Under the pieces are notes generated by a model that was not told where the DNA came from, searched no databases, and saw only the letters and a program-made list of their open reading frames with translations. Below are positions 7,353 to 16,724 of a stretch of DNA of 64,000 nt, piece by piece. The position numbers and the translations under genes were made by a program. Every line of letters begins with the position of its first letter. Within the stretch, counting starts at the first letter, position 1. Origin of the DNA: Radicibacter daui (lineage in GTDB: Bacteria; Pseudomonadota; Alphaproteobacteria; Radicibacterales; Radicibacteraceae). The stretch is taken from contig CP131056.1 in assembly GCA_030657355.1 (NCBI GenBank), positions 2,934,501 to 2,998,500 of the forward strand, in the 5' to 3' direction.

Positions 7353-8459
7353 ATGTCCCAGCGCGCGACCTCACCGGAAATCACAGCCCCCAACGCCACT
7401 TTCGAGCCCGGCGGCAGCAGCGCTTCGCCTTATGCTGGCGAAGCCGCCTTGCCGGCTGCCGACCAGCAGCTTCTGCCCCCGGACCGGGTGGAAGAGGCCG
7501 CCGCCGCCTTGCGCGCAGGCAAGCTCGTCGCCTTTGCGACCGAGACGGTCTATGGCCTTGGCGGCGATGCCACCAATGACAGCGCCGTCGCCGCGATCTT
7601 TGCCGCCAAGGGCCGTCCGAGCTTTAACCCGCTCATCGTTCATGTGCCGGACCGGGCTGCCGCAGAGCCGCTGGCCATCATGACGCCGCTCGCCCGCAAA
7701 CTTGCCGATGCCTTCTGGCCCGGCCCGGTGACGCTGGTGCTGCCGCGCGCCGCCGATTGTCCGGCTTCACTGCTGGTTTCCGCCGGGCTCGACAGCATCG
7801 CCATCCGCGTGCCGGCCCACCCGCTCGCCCGCAAGCTGCTGCGGGCCGTCGGTCGCCCGATTGCCGCCCCCAGCGCCAACCGCTCCGGCAGCATCTCGCC
7901 GACCGAGGCCGCCCATGTGATCGAGAGCCTCGGCGCCAATGTGAACCATGTGCTGGATGGCGGCGCCTGCGCGGTCGGGCTTGAATCGACGGTGGTGGAC
8001 TGCACCGGTGCCCATCCGGTGCTGCTGCGCCATGGCGGCCTTGCGCTGGAAACCCTTGCCCGCATTGTGCCGGACATTGTGGAGACCGATCCGGAGCAGC
8101 CCGATGCCCCCCGCTCCCCCGGCCAGCTGCTGAGCCACTACGCCCCGGAAAAACCGCTGCGGCTCCATGCCGGGTCGGTGCAGCCGGAAGAAGCGCTTCT
8201 GGCCTTCGGCCCCGATGTGCCGGAAGGAGCAGCGGCCGTGCTCAACCTTTCCGCCACCGGCGATCTGGTGGAGGCCGCGGCTCATCTCTTTGCCTTTCTG
8301 CGCCAGCTCGATGCCGGAGCGGGCACAGCGATTGCCGCCATGCCGATCCCGGAGACCGGCCTTGGCCGCGCCATCAACGACCGGCTGCGCCGCGCCGCCG
8401 CGCCGCGTGACCCGACGGGCCTGCTGGCGCGTGCCGCCAAGGCCGGCACCACACCATGA
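7353..8459 (+). CDS. tsaC: L-threonylcarbamoyladenylate synthase (Sua5/YrdC/YwlC)
   Basis: Makes threonylcarbamoyl-AMP from threonine, bicarbonate and ATP for the t6A37 modification of ANN-decoding tRNAs. The YrdC domain spans about residues 50-240 with GKLVAFATETVYGLGG and FNPLIVHV, then IAAPSANRSGSISPT and the ESTVVDC strand. A Sua5 C-terminal domain follows from about residue 260 (LLSHYAPEKPLRL). At 368 aa it is the long Sua5 type, with about 40 extra N-terminal residues, so a later start cannot be excluded. It is divergent from the ParA gene and overlaps the next gene by 4 nt (ATGA). Confidence 0.93.
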   Translation: MSQRATSPEITAPNATFEPGGSSASPYAGEAALPAADQQLLPPDRVEEAAAALRAGKLVAFATETVYGLGGDATNDSAVAAIFAAKGRPSFNPLIVHVPDRAAAEPLAIMTPLARKLADAFWPGPVTLVLPRAADCPASLLVSAGLDSIAIRVPAHPLARKLLRAVGRPIAAPSANRSGSISPTEAAHVIESLGANVNHVLDGGACAVGLESTVVDCTGAHPVLLRHGGLALETLARIVPDIVETDPEQPDAPRSPGQLLSHYAPEKPLRLHAGSVQPEEALLAFGPDVPEGAAAVLNLSATGDLVEAAAHLFAFLRQLDAGAGTAIAAMPIPETGLGRAINDRLRRAAAPRDPTGLLARAAKAGTTP

Positions 8460-9874
8460 GCGACATCACCGCCGGACTGCTGGCTGAGCTTGCCGCGCTT
8501 CTTGGCCCGCGCGGGCTCCTGACGGAAGCGGGCGACAAGGCCCCTTATGAAGAAGAGATGCGCCGCCTCTTCAGCGGCAGCGCGCTCGCCATCGCCCGGC
8601 CCGCCAGCACCGAAGAGCTGGCCGCCACGGTCAAGGCCTGCCACGCGGTCGGCGTCGCCATGATCCCGCAGGGCGGCAATACCGGCCTTGTCGGCGGCAG
8701 CGTGCCGGATGGCAGCGGCAAACAACTCGTCATCAGCCTCGGCCGCATGAACCGCGTCCGTTCGGTGGATACGGAGGGGTACACCATGGTGGTGGAGGCC
8801 GGCTGCATCCTTGCCGATGTGCAGGCGGCGGCCGAAGCGGCCGGGCGGCTCTTCCCGCTATCGCTGGCGGCGCAGGCAAGCTGCCAGATCGGCGGCAATC
8901 TTTCCTCCAATGCCGGCGGCATCAATACGCTGCGCTATGGCAATACGCGCGATCTGGTGCTGGGCATCGAGGTGGTACTGCCGGATGGCAGCGTGCTCGA
9001 CCTCATGAACGCGCTGCGCAAGAACAATACCGGTTATGACCTGAAGCACCTGTTTCTGGGCGGGGAAGGCACACTCGGCATCATCTCCGCCGCCGTGCTC
9101 AAGCTGTTTCCGGCACCGAAGCAGACAGCAACCGCCTTCATCGGTCTTTGCGATGCCGGCAAGGCCATTACACTGCTCTCCCGCCTGCGGGCCGCTTCCG
9201 GCGACAGCATCTCCGCCTTCGAGCTGATGGAACGGCCGGCGCTGGAGCTTTGCCTCGAGCATATTCCCGCCACCACCAACCCGCTTGCGGGCGTCCATGA
9301 CTTCTATGTGCTGTGCGAGCTCACCTCCCCCGGCACCGCCTTTGATCTTTCCGCACTGCTGATGGGCGTGCTGGAGGAGGCGCTGGAGGAAGGGTTGGTG
9401 GAAGATGCCACCGTCGCCGCCTCGCTCGACCAGCGGACCCGCCTGTGGCACATCCGCGAACATATCCCGGAGGCCCAGCGCAAGGCGGGCGCCAGCATCA
9501 AGAACGATATTTCCGTGCCCGTGGCCGCCGTGCCCGCGCTGCTGGAGCGCGCCCGCGCTGCCGTGCTGGAGCGTATCCCCGATGCCCGGCCCATCGCTTT
9601 CGGCCATGCCGGCGATGGCAATATCCACTTCAACATCTCGGTTCCGCGCGGGGGCGACTCCAAGGCCTTTCTGCAGCGCTGGGACGAGATTACCGATGTA
9701 GTCGGCGATGTCGCGCTTGCCCTTGGTGGCAGCATCAGCGCCGAACATGGCATCGGCCGGCTGAAGCGCGACAAGCTCGCCAGCCTCAAATCTCCGGCAG
9801 AAATGCAGGTAATGCGCCGCATCAAGGCGGCGCTGGACCCTTCCGGGCTGATGAACCCCGGCGCCTTGCTCTGA
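8456..9874 (+). CDS. FAD-linked D-2-hydroxyacid dehydrogenase (D2HGDH/GlcD-like)
   Basis: A 472-aa flavoprotein of the VAO/GlcD type. The FAD-binding PCMH domain spans residues about 35-215 (IPQGGNTGLVGGS binds the FAD pyrophosphate; SNAGGINTLRYGN and LFLGGEGTLGI follow). The FAD-oxidase C-terminal domain carries the metal/substrate site (FGHAGDGNIHFN) and ends with the conserved GSISAEHGIG and DPSGLMNPG. It oxidises a D-2-hydroxyacid, most likely D-2-hydroxyglutarate or D-lactate, feeding electrons to ETF or quinone. Its ATG overlaps the tsaC stop, giving translational coupling. The substrate cannot be told from sequence alone. Confidence 0.88.
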   Translation: MSDITAGLLAELAALLGPRGLLTEAGDKAPYEEEMRRLFSGSALAIARPASTEELAATVKACHAVGVAMIPQGGNTGLVGGSVPDGSGKQLVISLGRMNRVRSVDTEGYTMVVEAGCILADVQAAAEAAGRLFPLSLAAQASCQIGGNLSSNAGGINTLRYGNTRDLVLGIEVVLPDGSVLDLMNALRKNNTGYDLKHLFLGGEGTLGIISAAVLKLFPAPKQTATAFIGLCDAGKAITLLSRLRAASGDSISAFELMERPALELCLEHIPATTNPLAGVHDFYVLCELTSPGTAFDLSALLMGVLEEALEEGLVEDATVAASLDQRTRLWHIREHIPEAQRKAGASIKNDISVPVAAVPALLERARAAVLERIPDARPIAFGHAGDGNIHFNISVPRGGDSKAFLQRWDEITDVVGDVALALGGSISAEHGIGRLKRDKLASLKSPAEMQVMRRIKAALDPSGLMNPGALL

Positions 9875-9895
9875 AATCCTTCCGGATAGGGCCGG

Positions 9896-9909
9896 CGGCG
9901 ACGTCGCCG
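9896..9909. other. 14-bp perfect GC palindrome
   Basis: CGGCGACGTCGCCG is self-complementary and lies 22 nt after the dehydrogenase stop. A short T-run follows (CCTTTTTG). It may act as a weak terminator before the pentapeptide gene. Confidence 0.3.
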
Positions 9910-10002
9910 TAAATTCACCTTTTTGAAAGGTTTGAATTCCATCGTTTGAAGTTGCGCCTGTTTATCAGGAAGCTAGCAGGTAGTGATTCTCTTCAACCCG
10001 GA

Positions 10003-11256
10003 ATGGGCTCTTTTCTGATGTCACGACCGCAAGGACAGCAGTCGACACATCACCGGCGCTGGCTGACGTCGCGCCCGGCCGGGCTGCGTGCCGACATTTC
10101 CCACATGAATCTCGACGGGGCGGATCTCTCCGGGCTCGACCTGCACGGCACCCGTGCCCACTCGGCACAGCTGCGGGCTGCCCTGCTGATCGCCTGCCGG
10201 CTCGAAAGCGCCGATCTGCGCGGGGCCGATCTCAGCCTTGCCGACCTGACCGGGGCCGACCTCACCCGTGCCGATTTGCGCGGCGCGCGCCTTAGCGGCG
10301 CGGACCTGACACGCGCCATCCTGCGCGAGACCAACATCGCCGGTTACCTGCACGAGGCGCCGCTTTCCGGCAGCCTGCCACCCCCGCTGCTGCGCGAGGC
10401 GATGCTTGCCCATGCCGATCTTTCCGGCGGCAATCTCAAGGGCTGGATTTTTACCGAAGCCGATATGACCGGCGTCAACCTCGCCGGGGCCGATCTTTCC
10501 GGCGCCGATCTTTCGGGCTGCTGCCTTGCCAATGCGGATCTTAGCGGCTGCGACCTTTCCGGCGCCAGGATGAAGGGCGCGCGCCTCAGCGCCGCCACGC
10601 TGGAAGGGGCGATCCTGCTCGGCGCCGATCTGCGCGGGGCGGAGCTGATCGGCACCCGCATGGATTATAGCCAGCTGGCCAATGCAGACACCACCGGCGC
10701 CCAGTTTGCCCGCACGCTCGATTCCGAAGATTTGATGCTGCAGCGCGCGATCAACGATCATGAGCGCTGGATTGCCAGCAATGGCGAACGCGGGCAGCGT
10801 GCCGACCTGGAAGGGGCCGATCTCTCGCGCTGCGACCTGCGGGGCATCAACCTGAGCGGCGCCATACTACGTGGGGTTGATTTTTCGGGGGCCTTATTAT
10901 CTTCTGTGCTTCTGGTGATGGCAGACCTTTCCGGGGCGGATCTTACCGCCAGCAGCCTCGCCGGCGCCCATCTCAACGGGGCGGACCTTTCCTTCGCGCG
11001 CCTGCGTTCTGCCGATCTCACCGGCGCCGATCTCGGGCCGGCTGAAATTCGCGAGAATGGCGGCAGCACATCCGGGCGCAAGTGGGCGACCAATCTTCAA
11101 GGGGCCGATCTGACTTCCGCTCACCTCAAGGGATGCTCGCTGCGCGGGGCCAATCTCAGCGATGCGCGGCTGGAGCGGGTCGATCTCAGCCATACCGACC
11201 TGACCGGTGCCCGCCTCGCCACCGCCATCCTCTCCGGCAACGCCTCGCAGGCCTGA
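10003..11256 (+). CDS. Pentapeptide-repeat protein with repeated HxxW modules
   Basis: A 417-aa protein dominated by A(D/N)LxG pentapeptides forming right-handed quadrilateral beta-helices. Two blocks each start with a similar cap: HHRRWLTSRPAGLRAD near the N-terminus and HERWIASNGERGQRAD near residue 255. A third degenerate cap (about residues 350-362, SGRKWATNLQGADL) precedes the final repeats. The unit looks like a tandem duplication of cap plus beta-helix. There is no signal peptide or TM segment, so it is probably cytosolic. The start is uncertain: ATG 10003, ATG 10018 and an upstream TTG are in frame and none has a clear Shine-Dalgarno. Molecular target unknown. Confidence 0.85.
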   Translation: MGSFLMSRPQGQQSTHHRRWLTSRPAGLRADISHMNLDGADLSGLDLHGTRAHSAQLRAALLIACRLESADLRGADLSLADLTGADLTRADLRGARLSGADLTRAILRETNIAGYLHEAPLSGSLPPPLLREAMLAHADLSGGNLKGWIFTEADMTGVNLAGADLSGADLSGCCLANADLSGCDLSGARMKGARLSAATLEGAILLGADLRGAELIGTRMDYSQLANADTTGAQFARTLDSEDLMLQRAINDHERWIASNGERGQRADLEGADLSRCDLRGINLSGAILRGVDFSGALLSSVLLVMADLSGADLTASSLAGAHLNGADLSFARLRSADLTGADLGPAEIRENGGSTSGRKWATNLQGADLTSAHLKGCSLRGANLSDARLERVDLSHTDLTGARLATAILSGNASQA

Positions 11257-13133
11257 TCTTCCTGTTGCTGGCGGGCGCCAGCCCGCCTTTTCCGGCGCTG
11301 GCCCGGGCCCTTTCTTCAAGCCTGCTTCCCGATGCCGGTTTTCCGCCGGAAGGCGAAGCCGGCCTTGCTACCTTCGCCACCGCTCATCAGGCTGGCCTCA
11401 GGCTCGATTATGCGCTGACGCCGCGCCTTGCCCTTGCCACCAGCCTCCTGCGCCCGGATGACGCGCCGATCAGCGGCACGCTGGACGGCAAACTGCGCCT
11501 CGTCGATCCGCGAGGTACCGCACCTGGGCTGATAGCCGGCTTCAGCAATTTCGCCTCCGCGGCCACGACGCCCGGAGATGAGCCGGACGCCTTCCTGCTG
11601 ACAGACTGGCAAGTGGGTCCGTTCAGTCTTTCCGGCGGCACGATCTACCGGCTGGCGAAGCCCTTCCCCGCCCTCAATCCGGTCCTTGGTGCCCGCCTTA
11701 CTCTCATACCGGGAGATCTGGAGCTGGCGGCCTCAGCCGGCTTTGTGCAGGGCGAGCCGCTTTATGGCTTCGGCCTCAATGCCCGCCTCAGCGACAGCTA
11801 CAACCTTTCCTTGCAGACGTTGTCTCCGCAGCGGCCGGGCTTCATGCTCCTGCTACGCCGGCCGCTCTCCCTGCCGCCGCTCCACCGGCCCTTGCCGGTC
11901 TGGCGCCGGCCACCGGCCCTGAATACGCCGCCCGGGCAAGCAGAAGAGCTGGCAGAAGATCAGGGGCTTGACCCCGCCGGTGCCGATTACAGCCGTTCGC
12001 AGCAGCCGGTCTGGTGGCTGAGCGATCCTGCCCCGGCGGATGCCCGGCGGCGCGGCCGGGCCCTGCGCACACTGGGTGCGGCAAGCGATGGAAAGACGGC
12101 AGCAGCTACGCTCTCGGTAGCACCCGCGACCCGAGGTCTGGCCGGCCCGGTGTTTGAAGTGCCGCGCAGTGCAATGTCACGAGCCGATGGCGGTACTGGC
12201 AGTGCTGAAGAGGTGATCGCACGCGCGCTGACAGGCTTTCCCGGCGCCCCGCCATCTGCCCGCTGGACCATGGACTGGCAAGCCGCGCTCAATTTGCAGG
12301 CCGGCTACAGCAGGCGGCAGATTGGCGGCACCGTCCCCGGCGCCGCGCGACAGGTCGCTGCCGGCCTGACGGTCGATGCCGATCTTGCTGCCGGCTTCGG
12401 TCTGGTTGCCGAACCGAGAGTAACGCTGGCGAACGAGCCGCTGGCAACCCCGCCGCCTGCGGGCAACGATGCTGCCTCCATCGTCCGGCAGGCGCTCTTC
12501 AGCACCAATCAATCTCCGCACCATGTGGACCGGCTGTTTTTAAGCTGGCAACAGGCAGTCAATGCCAAAAGCCAACCAACAACCCCACCACTCTGGCTCG
12601 CCGCCGAAGCGGGGGCGCTCGATCCGGCCTTTACCGGTCTTGCCGCAAGTTTTCTAACGCCCTCGCGGCAAGGCCTTTCCGGTTGGGGGGCCGGCGGCGC
12701 CTTCGTGCTGCCCCGGGGTGAAGGGGTGGAGCGGCAAGGGCTGTGGACCGCGAATGCCACCTACAGTTTCGCCCTGCCGGTGCAGGGCCTTGACCTGACG
12801 CTGGAAGCCGGGCGCTATCTGGCCGGCGATCTGGGCGCAACCGCCCGGCTGGAGCGGCGCTGGAGCGATGGCACCCGTCTCGGTATCAGCGCTGCCGTGA
12901 GCACACTGTCTGGCTCGGGAGAAGGCAGCGGGGGCGACGGCAGATTCTGGCTTTCCCTTACCCTTCCCGTCGGCATGCCCGCGGCGCATCCGCATCTGGC
13001 AGTGCGCCTGACAACCGGAGACCCCTGGGACGAGCGTACCCGCCGCCCACAGACGGAGGAGGATCTGGCCGACCGGCTGCATCAGCTCGGGCCTGCACCG
13101 CTAGTTTCTGACTGGCAATATCTGCTCGACTGA
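11133..13133 (+). CDS. YjbH-domain exopolysaccharide-associated outer-membrane protein
   Basis: A long protein (666 aa if ATG 11133 is used) with a hydrophobic export segment (RLAGLIFLLLAGASPPFPALARA) followed by many short alternating beta-strand segments. It has the typical YjbH/YmcA layout: N-terminal half GLIAGFSNFAS to RPGFMLLLRRP, and C-terminal half ending WDERTRRPQ to SDWQYLLD. YjbH proteins are outer-membrane components of exopolysaccharide export. The start overlaps the pentapeptide gene by 124 nt and leaves a long basic n-region, so the true start may be a non-ATG codon nearer 11240-11270. The usual yjbEFG partners are absent. Convergent with the AraC gene. Confidence 0.72.
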   Translation: MLAARGQSQRCAAGAGRSQPYRPDRCPPRHRHPLRQRLAGLIFLLLAGASPPFPALARALSSSLLPDAGFPPEGEAGLATFATAHQAGLRLDYALTPRLALATSLLRPDDAPISGTLDGKLRLVDPRGTAPGLIAGFSNFASAATTPGDEPDAFLLTDWQVGPFSLSGGTIYRLAKPFPALNPVLGARLTLIPGDLELAASAGFVQGEPLYGFGLNARLSDSYNLSLQTLSPQRPGFMLLLRRPLSLPPLHRPLPVWRRPPALNTPPGQAEELAEDQGLDPAGADYSRSQQPVWWLSDPAPADARRRGRALRTLGAASDGKTAAATLSVAPATRGLAGPVFEVPRSAMSRADGGTGSAEEVIARALTGFPGAPPSARWTMDWQAALNLQAGYSRRQIGGTVPGAARQVAAGLTVDADLAAGFGLVAEPRVTLANEPLATPPPAGNDAASIVRQALFSTNQSPHHVDRLFLSWQQAVNAKSQPTTPPLWLAAEAGALDPAFTGLAASFLTPSRQGLSGWGAGGAFVLPRGEGVERQGLWTANATYSFALPVQGLDLTLEAGRYLAGDLGATARLERRWSDGTRLGISAAVSTLSGSGEGSGGDGRFWLSLTLPVGMPAAHPHLAVRLTTGDPWDERTRRPQTEEDLADRLHQLGPAPLVSDWQYLLD

Positions 13134-13142
13134 AGCCGCCGC

Positions 13143-14105
13143 TCAGAATACAGCCGGCTGGCCGGCGCTGCGCAGGCGGGCGATATCGCGGGCCGGCGGT
13201 GCCCCGTAAAGCCGGGAATATTCCCGGCTGAACTGCGACGGGCTTTCATAGCCGACCAGAAGCGAGGCGGTGGCGGCATCCGCCTCCCCCACCAGCATCA
13301 GCCGCCGGGCTTCGCGCAGGCGCAGCTGCTTTTGATATTGCAGCGGGCTCAGCGCTGTCGCGGCCTTGAAATGGTGATGGAGGGAGGAAAGGCTCATGCC
13401 GACCTGCTGGGCCAGCTCTTCCACCCTCAGCGGCCGGGCATAGTGACGCTGCAGCCAGGCAACGGCCTCCGTAATGCGCGGGGCATGCCCCTGCGACAGC
13501 GCGACATCGCGTAGCCAGTGCCCCTGTGGGCCGGCCAGCAGGCGGTACAGAATTTCCTGCTGCACCAGCGGCGCCAGCGCGGCGATATCCTGCTGATTAT
13601 CCAGCAGGCGGCAAAGCCGCAGCACCGCATCCATCAGCACCGGCTCCAGCGGCGCAACCGAAATGCCGCGCACGGCAGCGGCAGGCGGCGCCGGCGGCGC
13701 GGCCGGCAGGGGCGATTGGGCAAGCAGGGTCCGCAGCACCGTCGGGTCGATCTCGATGACGAGGCAGAGATAGGGCTGGTCCGCCCCCGCCACGAAGATA
13801 TGGGAGATCATCGGCAGATCGACGGAAACGAGCAGCCCGTGCCGATGGTCATACTCAAAGGTCTGGTCCCCCAGCACCGCCCGCTTGGATCCTTGCACCA
13901 CCAGCGCGAAGGCCGGCCGGTAGATTGCATGCACGCTGTGCTGGGCAACCGACTGGCGGAAAAAATGCAGGCCCGGCACCGGCGTGCTCACCATGCCATC
14001 ATCGAGCAGGTAGCGCGAGATGATGCCGGCAAGCTCACCGCGCATCGCGCCGGCTTCCAGCGCCGACGCCTCCGGCGCGACCAGCTTGCTGCCTATATGC
14101 GTCAT
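13143..14105 (-). CDS. AraC-family transcriptional regulator
   Basis: A 320-aa regulator. The N-terminal AraC_N cupin-like domain covers about residues 20-180 (VPGLHFFRQS, YRPAFALVVQGSKRAVLG). The C-terminal double HTH spans about residues 215-310 (RVEELAQQVGMSLSSLHHHFK and ASLLVGYESPSQFSREYSR). ATG 14105 has GAGGGGGC just upstream; upstream in-frame sequence lacks family similarity. The gene is divergent from the zinc alcohol dehydrogenase, a common arrangement in which the AraC protein controls the dehydrogenase. Confidence 0.9.
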   Translation of the reverse strand: MTHIGSKLVAPEASALEAGAMRGELAGIISRYLLDDGMVSTPVPGLHFFRQSVAQHSVHAIYRPAFALVVQGSKRAVLGDQTFEYDHRHGLLVSVDLPMISHIFVAGADQPYLCLVIEIDPTVLRTLLAQSPLPAAPPAPPAAAVRGISVAPLEPVLMDAVLRLCRLLDNQQDIAALAPLVQQEILYRLLAGPQGHWLRDVALSQGHAPRITEAVAWLQRHYARPLRVEELAQQVGMSLSSLHHHFKAATALSPLQYQKQLRLREARRLMLVGEADAATASLLVGYESPSQFSREYSRLYGAPPARDIARLRSAGQPAVF

Positions 14106-14330
14106 CTCTGCCCCCTCATTCTCAAAATCGCACCCGTCCCGGCAAGGTGCGGCATGCTTTTGCAGAAATAGGCAATAATCCCGCAGGATCAAGCTACCGG
14201 CTTTTTGCCGCCCGCCCCTACAAAAGCAGGGCAGCCGGACGGCCCCCCGCAACAGCGGTTAGCCCCGGCTCCTTCCCTGCGGGCGATCCTTATCGCTTCG
14301 GCCCGCGCGCGATCTTCAAAGGACGATGAC

Positions 14331-15383
14331 ATGCTAGAGGCCAAGGGTTACGCCGCCCCTTCTGCCAGGGAGGCGCTTGCTCCTTATTCCTTCGAGCGCC
14401 GTTCTCCGGGCGAGAGCGATGTGCTCATCGACATCCAGTTCTGCGGCATCTGCCATTCCGACATCCATCAGGCCCGCGACGAGTGGGGCGGCTCCATCTT
14501 CCCGATGGTGCCAGGCCATGAGATTGCCGGTGTCGTGACGGCCGTCGGCGCCGGGGTCACCCGCTTCAAGGTCGGCGACCGCGTCGGTGTCGGCTGCTTC
14601 GTCGACAGCTGCGGGCACTGCCCGTTCTGCGAAAGCGGCGATGACCATTATTGCGAAGAAGGCATCGTGCAGACCTATAACAGCGTCGGCAAGGATGGCC
14701 AGCCGACGATGGGCGGTTATTCCGACAAGATCGTCGTCGACGAAAACTACGTGCTGCGCATCCCCGACAATCTGCCGCTCGATGCCGCGGCCCCGCTGCT
14801 GTGCGCCGGCATCACGCTCTACTCGCCGCTGCGCTACTGGAAGGCCGGCCCGGGCAAGAAGGTCGCCATCATCGGCCTTGGCGGTCTCGGCCACATGGGT
14901 GTCAAGCTCGCCCATGCCATGGGCGCGGAAGTGACGGTACTGAGCCAGTCGCTCTCCAAGAAGGAAGATGGCCTGCGCCTCGGCGCCGACCATTTTTATG
15001 CCACCTCCGATCCCGAGACGTTCAAGAAGCTCGCCCGCAGCTTCGACCTCATCATCAATACGGTTTCCGCTCCGATGGACTGGAACCAGTATCTGACGCT
15101 CTTGAAGGTCGAGGGCACGATGGCCGTGGTCGGTGTGCCGGAAAAGCAGATCCCGATCGGTGCCTTTTCGCTGGTCGTCGGCCGCCGCAGCCTTGCCGGC
15201 TCGATGATCGGCAGCATCAAGGAAACCCAGGAGATGCTGGATTTCTGCGGCAAGCACGACATCATCAGCGATATCGAGACCATCGCTATCAGCCAGGTCA
15301 ACGAAGCCTATGAGCGCATCCTCAAAAGCGATGTGCGCTATCGCTTCGTCATCGACATGGCAACGCTGAAGGCTGCTGCCTGA
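14331..15383 (+). CDS. Zinc-dependent NAD(P) alcohol dehydrogenase (YahK/CAD-like)
   Basis: A 350-aa medium-chain dehydrogenase. The catalytic zinc is held by Cys41, His63 and Glu64 (GICHSD, PGHE) plus a later Cys in LLCAG. The structural zinc site is Cys94, Cys97, Cys100 and Cys108. The Rossmann motif is GLGGLGHMG, and the Ser after LSQ suggests NADP preference. This set fits cinnamyl-alcohol-dehydrogenase-like aldehyde reductases such as YahK. The start has AAAGGA 7 nt upstream. It is divergent from the AraC regulator and followed by a clear terminator. Confidence 0.92.
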   Translation: MLEAKGYAAPSAREALAPYSFERRSPGESDVLIDIQFCGICHSDIHQARDEWGGSIFPMVPGHEIAGVVTAVGAGVTRFKVGDRVGVGCFVDSCGHCPFCESGDDHYCEEGIVQTYNSVGKDGQPTMGGYSDKIVVDENYVLRIPDNLPLDAAAPLLCAGITLYSPLRYWKAGPGKKVAIIGLGGLGHMGVKLAHAMGAEVTVLSQSLSKKEDGLRLGADHFYATSDPETFKKLARSFDLIINTVSAPMDWNQYLTLLKVEGTMAVVGVPEKQIPIGAFSLVVGRRSLAGSMIGSIKETQEMLDFCGKHDIISDIETIAISQVNEAYERILKSDVRYRFVIDMATLKAAA

Positions 15384-15411
15384 GACGGTTGCCGCACAGC
15401 CAAGGTAACGG

Positions 15412-15446
15412 AAAGGCGGGCTGCTTCCACGCAGGCCCGCCTTTTT
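15412..15446 (+). terminator. Rho-independent terminator of alcohol dehydrogenase
   Basis: AAAGGCGGGC (15412-15421) pairs perfectly with GCCCGCCTTT (15435-15444), with a 13-nt loop and T5 on the plus strand. A-rich sequence on the other side may also help the convergent XRE gene. Confidence 0.88.
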
Positions 15447-15453
15447 CGTGTCC

Positions 15454-16011
15454 TCAGCGGCCGCTCAGCAGCACCACCGCATAACGGCAGGGCTTGCCGC
15501 TTTCATTGCGGAACTCGCAATCGGCAGGCGGCCCCAGTTTAAGGCAATCACCCTCGCCCATCTCGTGCCGCTCGGCACCTTCAAGAAAGATCAGGCTGCC
15601 TTCCAGCACCCAGATCAGCTGCCGGGCAAAGGTGTAAGCCGAGGCCGGCATGGCAATGTTGGCCCCGGCCGGCAAATCGATATGTACAAGATCGAGCGGC
15701 AGATCGGATTGCGGCGATATGTGTCGGCGTACATAGCCGGTGGTAGGGTCAGTCCATACCGGCTGCTCCGCCCGGCGCAACAGGCGTCCGCCACGGGTTT
15801 CCGCCCGGGCGATGAGGGTCGACATCGACAGGCTGAAGGCACCGGAAAGCCGGGCCAGCACGGTTGCCGTGGGACTGCTCTCCCCCCGCTCGATCTTGTG
15901 CACCATGGCGCGGGAAACGCCTGAACGTTCGGCAAGATCGGTCAGCGACCAGCCGCGGCTCTCGCGTTCCAGCCGGATCCGGGCGCCGATGCGTTGCTCG
16001 AGTTCATCCAT
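15454..16011 (-). CDS. XRE-family regulator with C-terminal cupin sensor
   Basis: A 185-aa protein. The Cro/C1 HTH lies at residues about 8-65 (SLTDLAERSGVSRAMVHKIERG) and the cupin_2 domain at about 105-180 (LVHIDLPAGANIAMPA, then WVLEGSLIFLEGAERHEMGEGDCL). This is the SutR/PuuR-like architecture in which the cupin binds a small metabolite. The start has no Shine-Dalgarno and the likely leader is only about a dozen nt. It is divergent from the GNAT gene across a palindrome-rich 90-nt gap, consistent with control of itself and of that gene. Confidence 0.9.
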   Translation of the reverse strand: MDELEQRIGARIRLERESRGWSLTDLAERSGVSRAMVHKIERGESSPTATVLARLSGAFSLSMSTLIARAETRGGRLLRRAEQPVWTDPTTGYVRRHISPQSDLPLDLVHIDLPAGANIAMPASAYTFARQLIWVLEGSLIFLEGAERHEMGEGDCLKLGPPADCEFRNESGKPCRYAVVLLSGR

Positions 16012-16013
16012 TT

Positions 16014-16082
16014 TAGTAGACTTTCATTTTATTATAATGGACAGCTACGGCTGACGGTGGATATATGTCCACTATAGTAGAC
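16014..16082. promoter_or_regulatory. Shared operator/promoter region of XRE and GNAT genes
   Basis: The octamer TAGTAGAC occurs twice (16014-16021 and 16075-16082). Between the copies is GTGGATATATGTCCAC (16057-16072), an inverted repeat with GTGGA/TCCAC arms. An ATTATAAT core (16031-16038) supplies -10-like hexamers on both strands. This is the expected place for binding by the XRE-cupin regulator. Confidence 0.55.
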
Positions 16083-16101
16083 AAACCCGCAGGGGAGCGA
16101 C

Positions 16102-16617
16102 ATGGAAATCCGGGACGCGGCCGACGGCGATATCGGGGGCATTCTGGCGATCTATAACGACGCCGTGGCCAATACGACGGCGATCTGGAACGACACGCCG
16201 GTGGATGCCGACAATCGCCGGGCATGGCTCGCCTCCCGCCGGCAGCAGGGTTATCCGGTGCTGGTAGCGACAGCGCCGGATGGCAGCATTGCCGGTTACG
16301 CCTCCTTCGGCGACTGGCGCGCCTTTGATGGGTATCGCCATACCGTCGAGCATTCCGTCTATGTCCGCAGCGACCTGCGCGGCGGCGGTATCGGCAAGGG
16401 GCTGATGCAGGCGCTGATCGCGCGGGCCAGAGCGCTTGGCAAACATGTCATGGTCGCCGGCATCGAGGCCGGCAACAGCGGCTCCATCGCCCTGCATCTT
16501 AAACTGGGTTTTATCCAGACCGGGCTGTTACCGGAGGTCGGCTGCAAGTTCGGCCGCTGGCTCGACCTCGTTTTTCTGCAAATGCGCCTTGAGGACAAGG
16601 CCACGCCGCATTCCTGA
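16102..16617 (+). CDS. GNAT N-acetyltransferase (phosphinothricin/methionine sulfoximine type)
   Basis: A 171-aa GNAT protein close in length and sequence to Pat/MddA enzymes, which acetylate the amino group of phosphinothricin, methionine sulfoximine or methionine sulfone. Features are IRDAADGDI, IYNDAVANTTAIWND, the acetyl-CoA loop VRSDLRGGGIGKGL and the downstream AGIEAGNSGSIALHLKLGF. A GGGGAG site precedes the ATG. It is under the likely control of the divergent XRE-cupin regulator. Physiological substrate not certain. Confidence 0.88.
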   Translation: MEIRDAADGDIGGILAIYNDAVANTTAIWNDTPVDADNRRAWLASRRQQGYPVLVATAPDGSIAGYASFGDWRAFDGYRHTVEHSVYVRSDLRGGGIGKGLMQALIARARALGKHVMVAGIEAGNSGSIALHLKLGFIQTGLLPEVGCKFGRWLDLVFLQMRLEDKATPHS

Positions 16618-16724
16618 GCGACCTTTGCCTGAACCGGCGGCGCGCCATCACATTAACTAGCATGATAAAAGTTACTGTGGCAAAACGAGCGCGTCCGCTG
16701 ACCCAGATCGCAAAGGAAACCGTC

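Noticed and set aside
10200-11230. Dense short repeats (GGCGCCGATCT-like) suggesting a repeat array or CRISPR
   Set aside because: They are in-frame codons of pentapeptide repeats with no constant spacer length.
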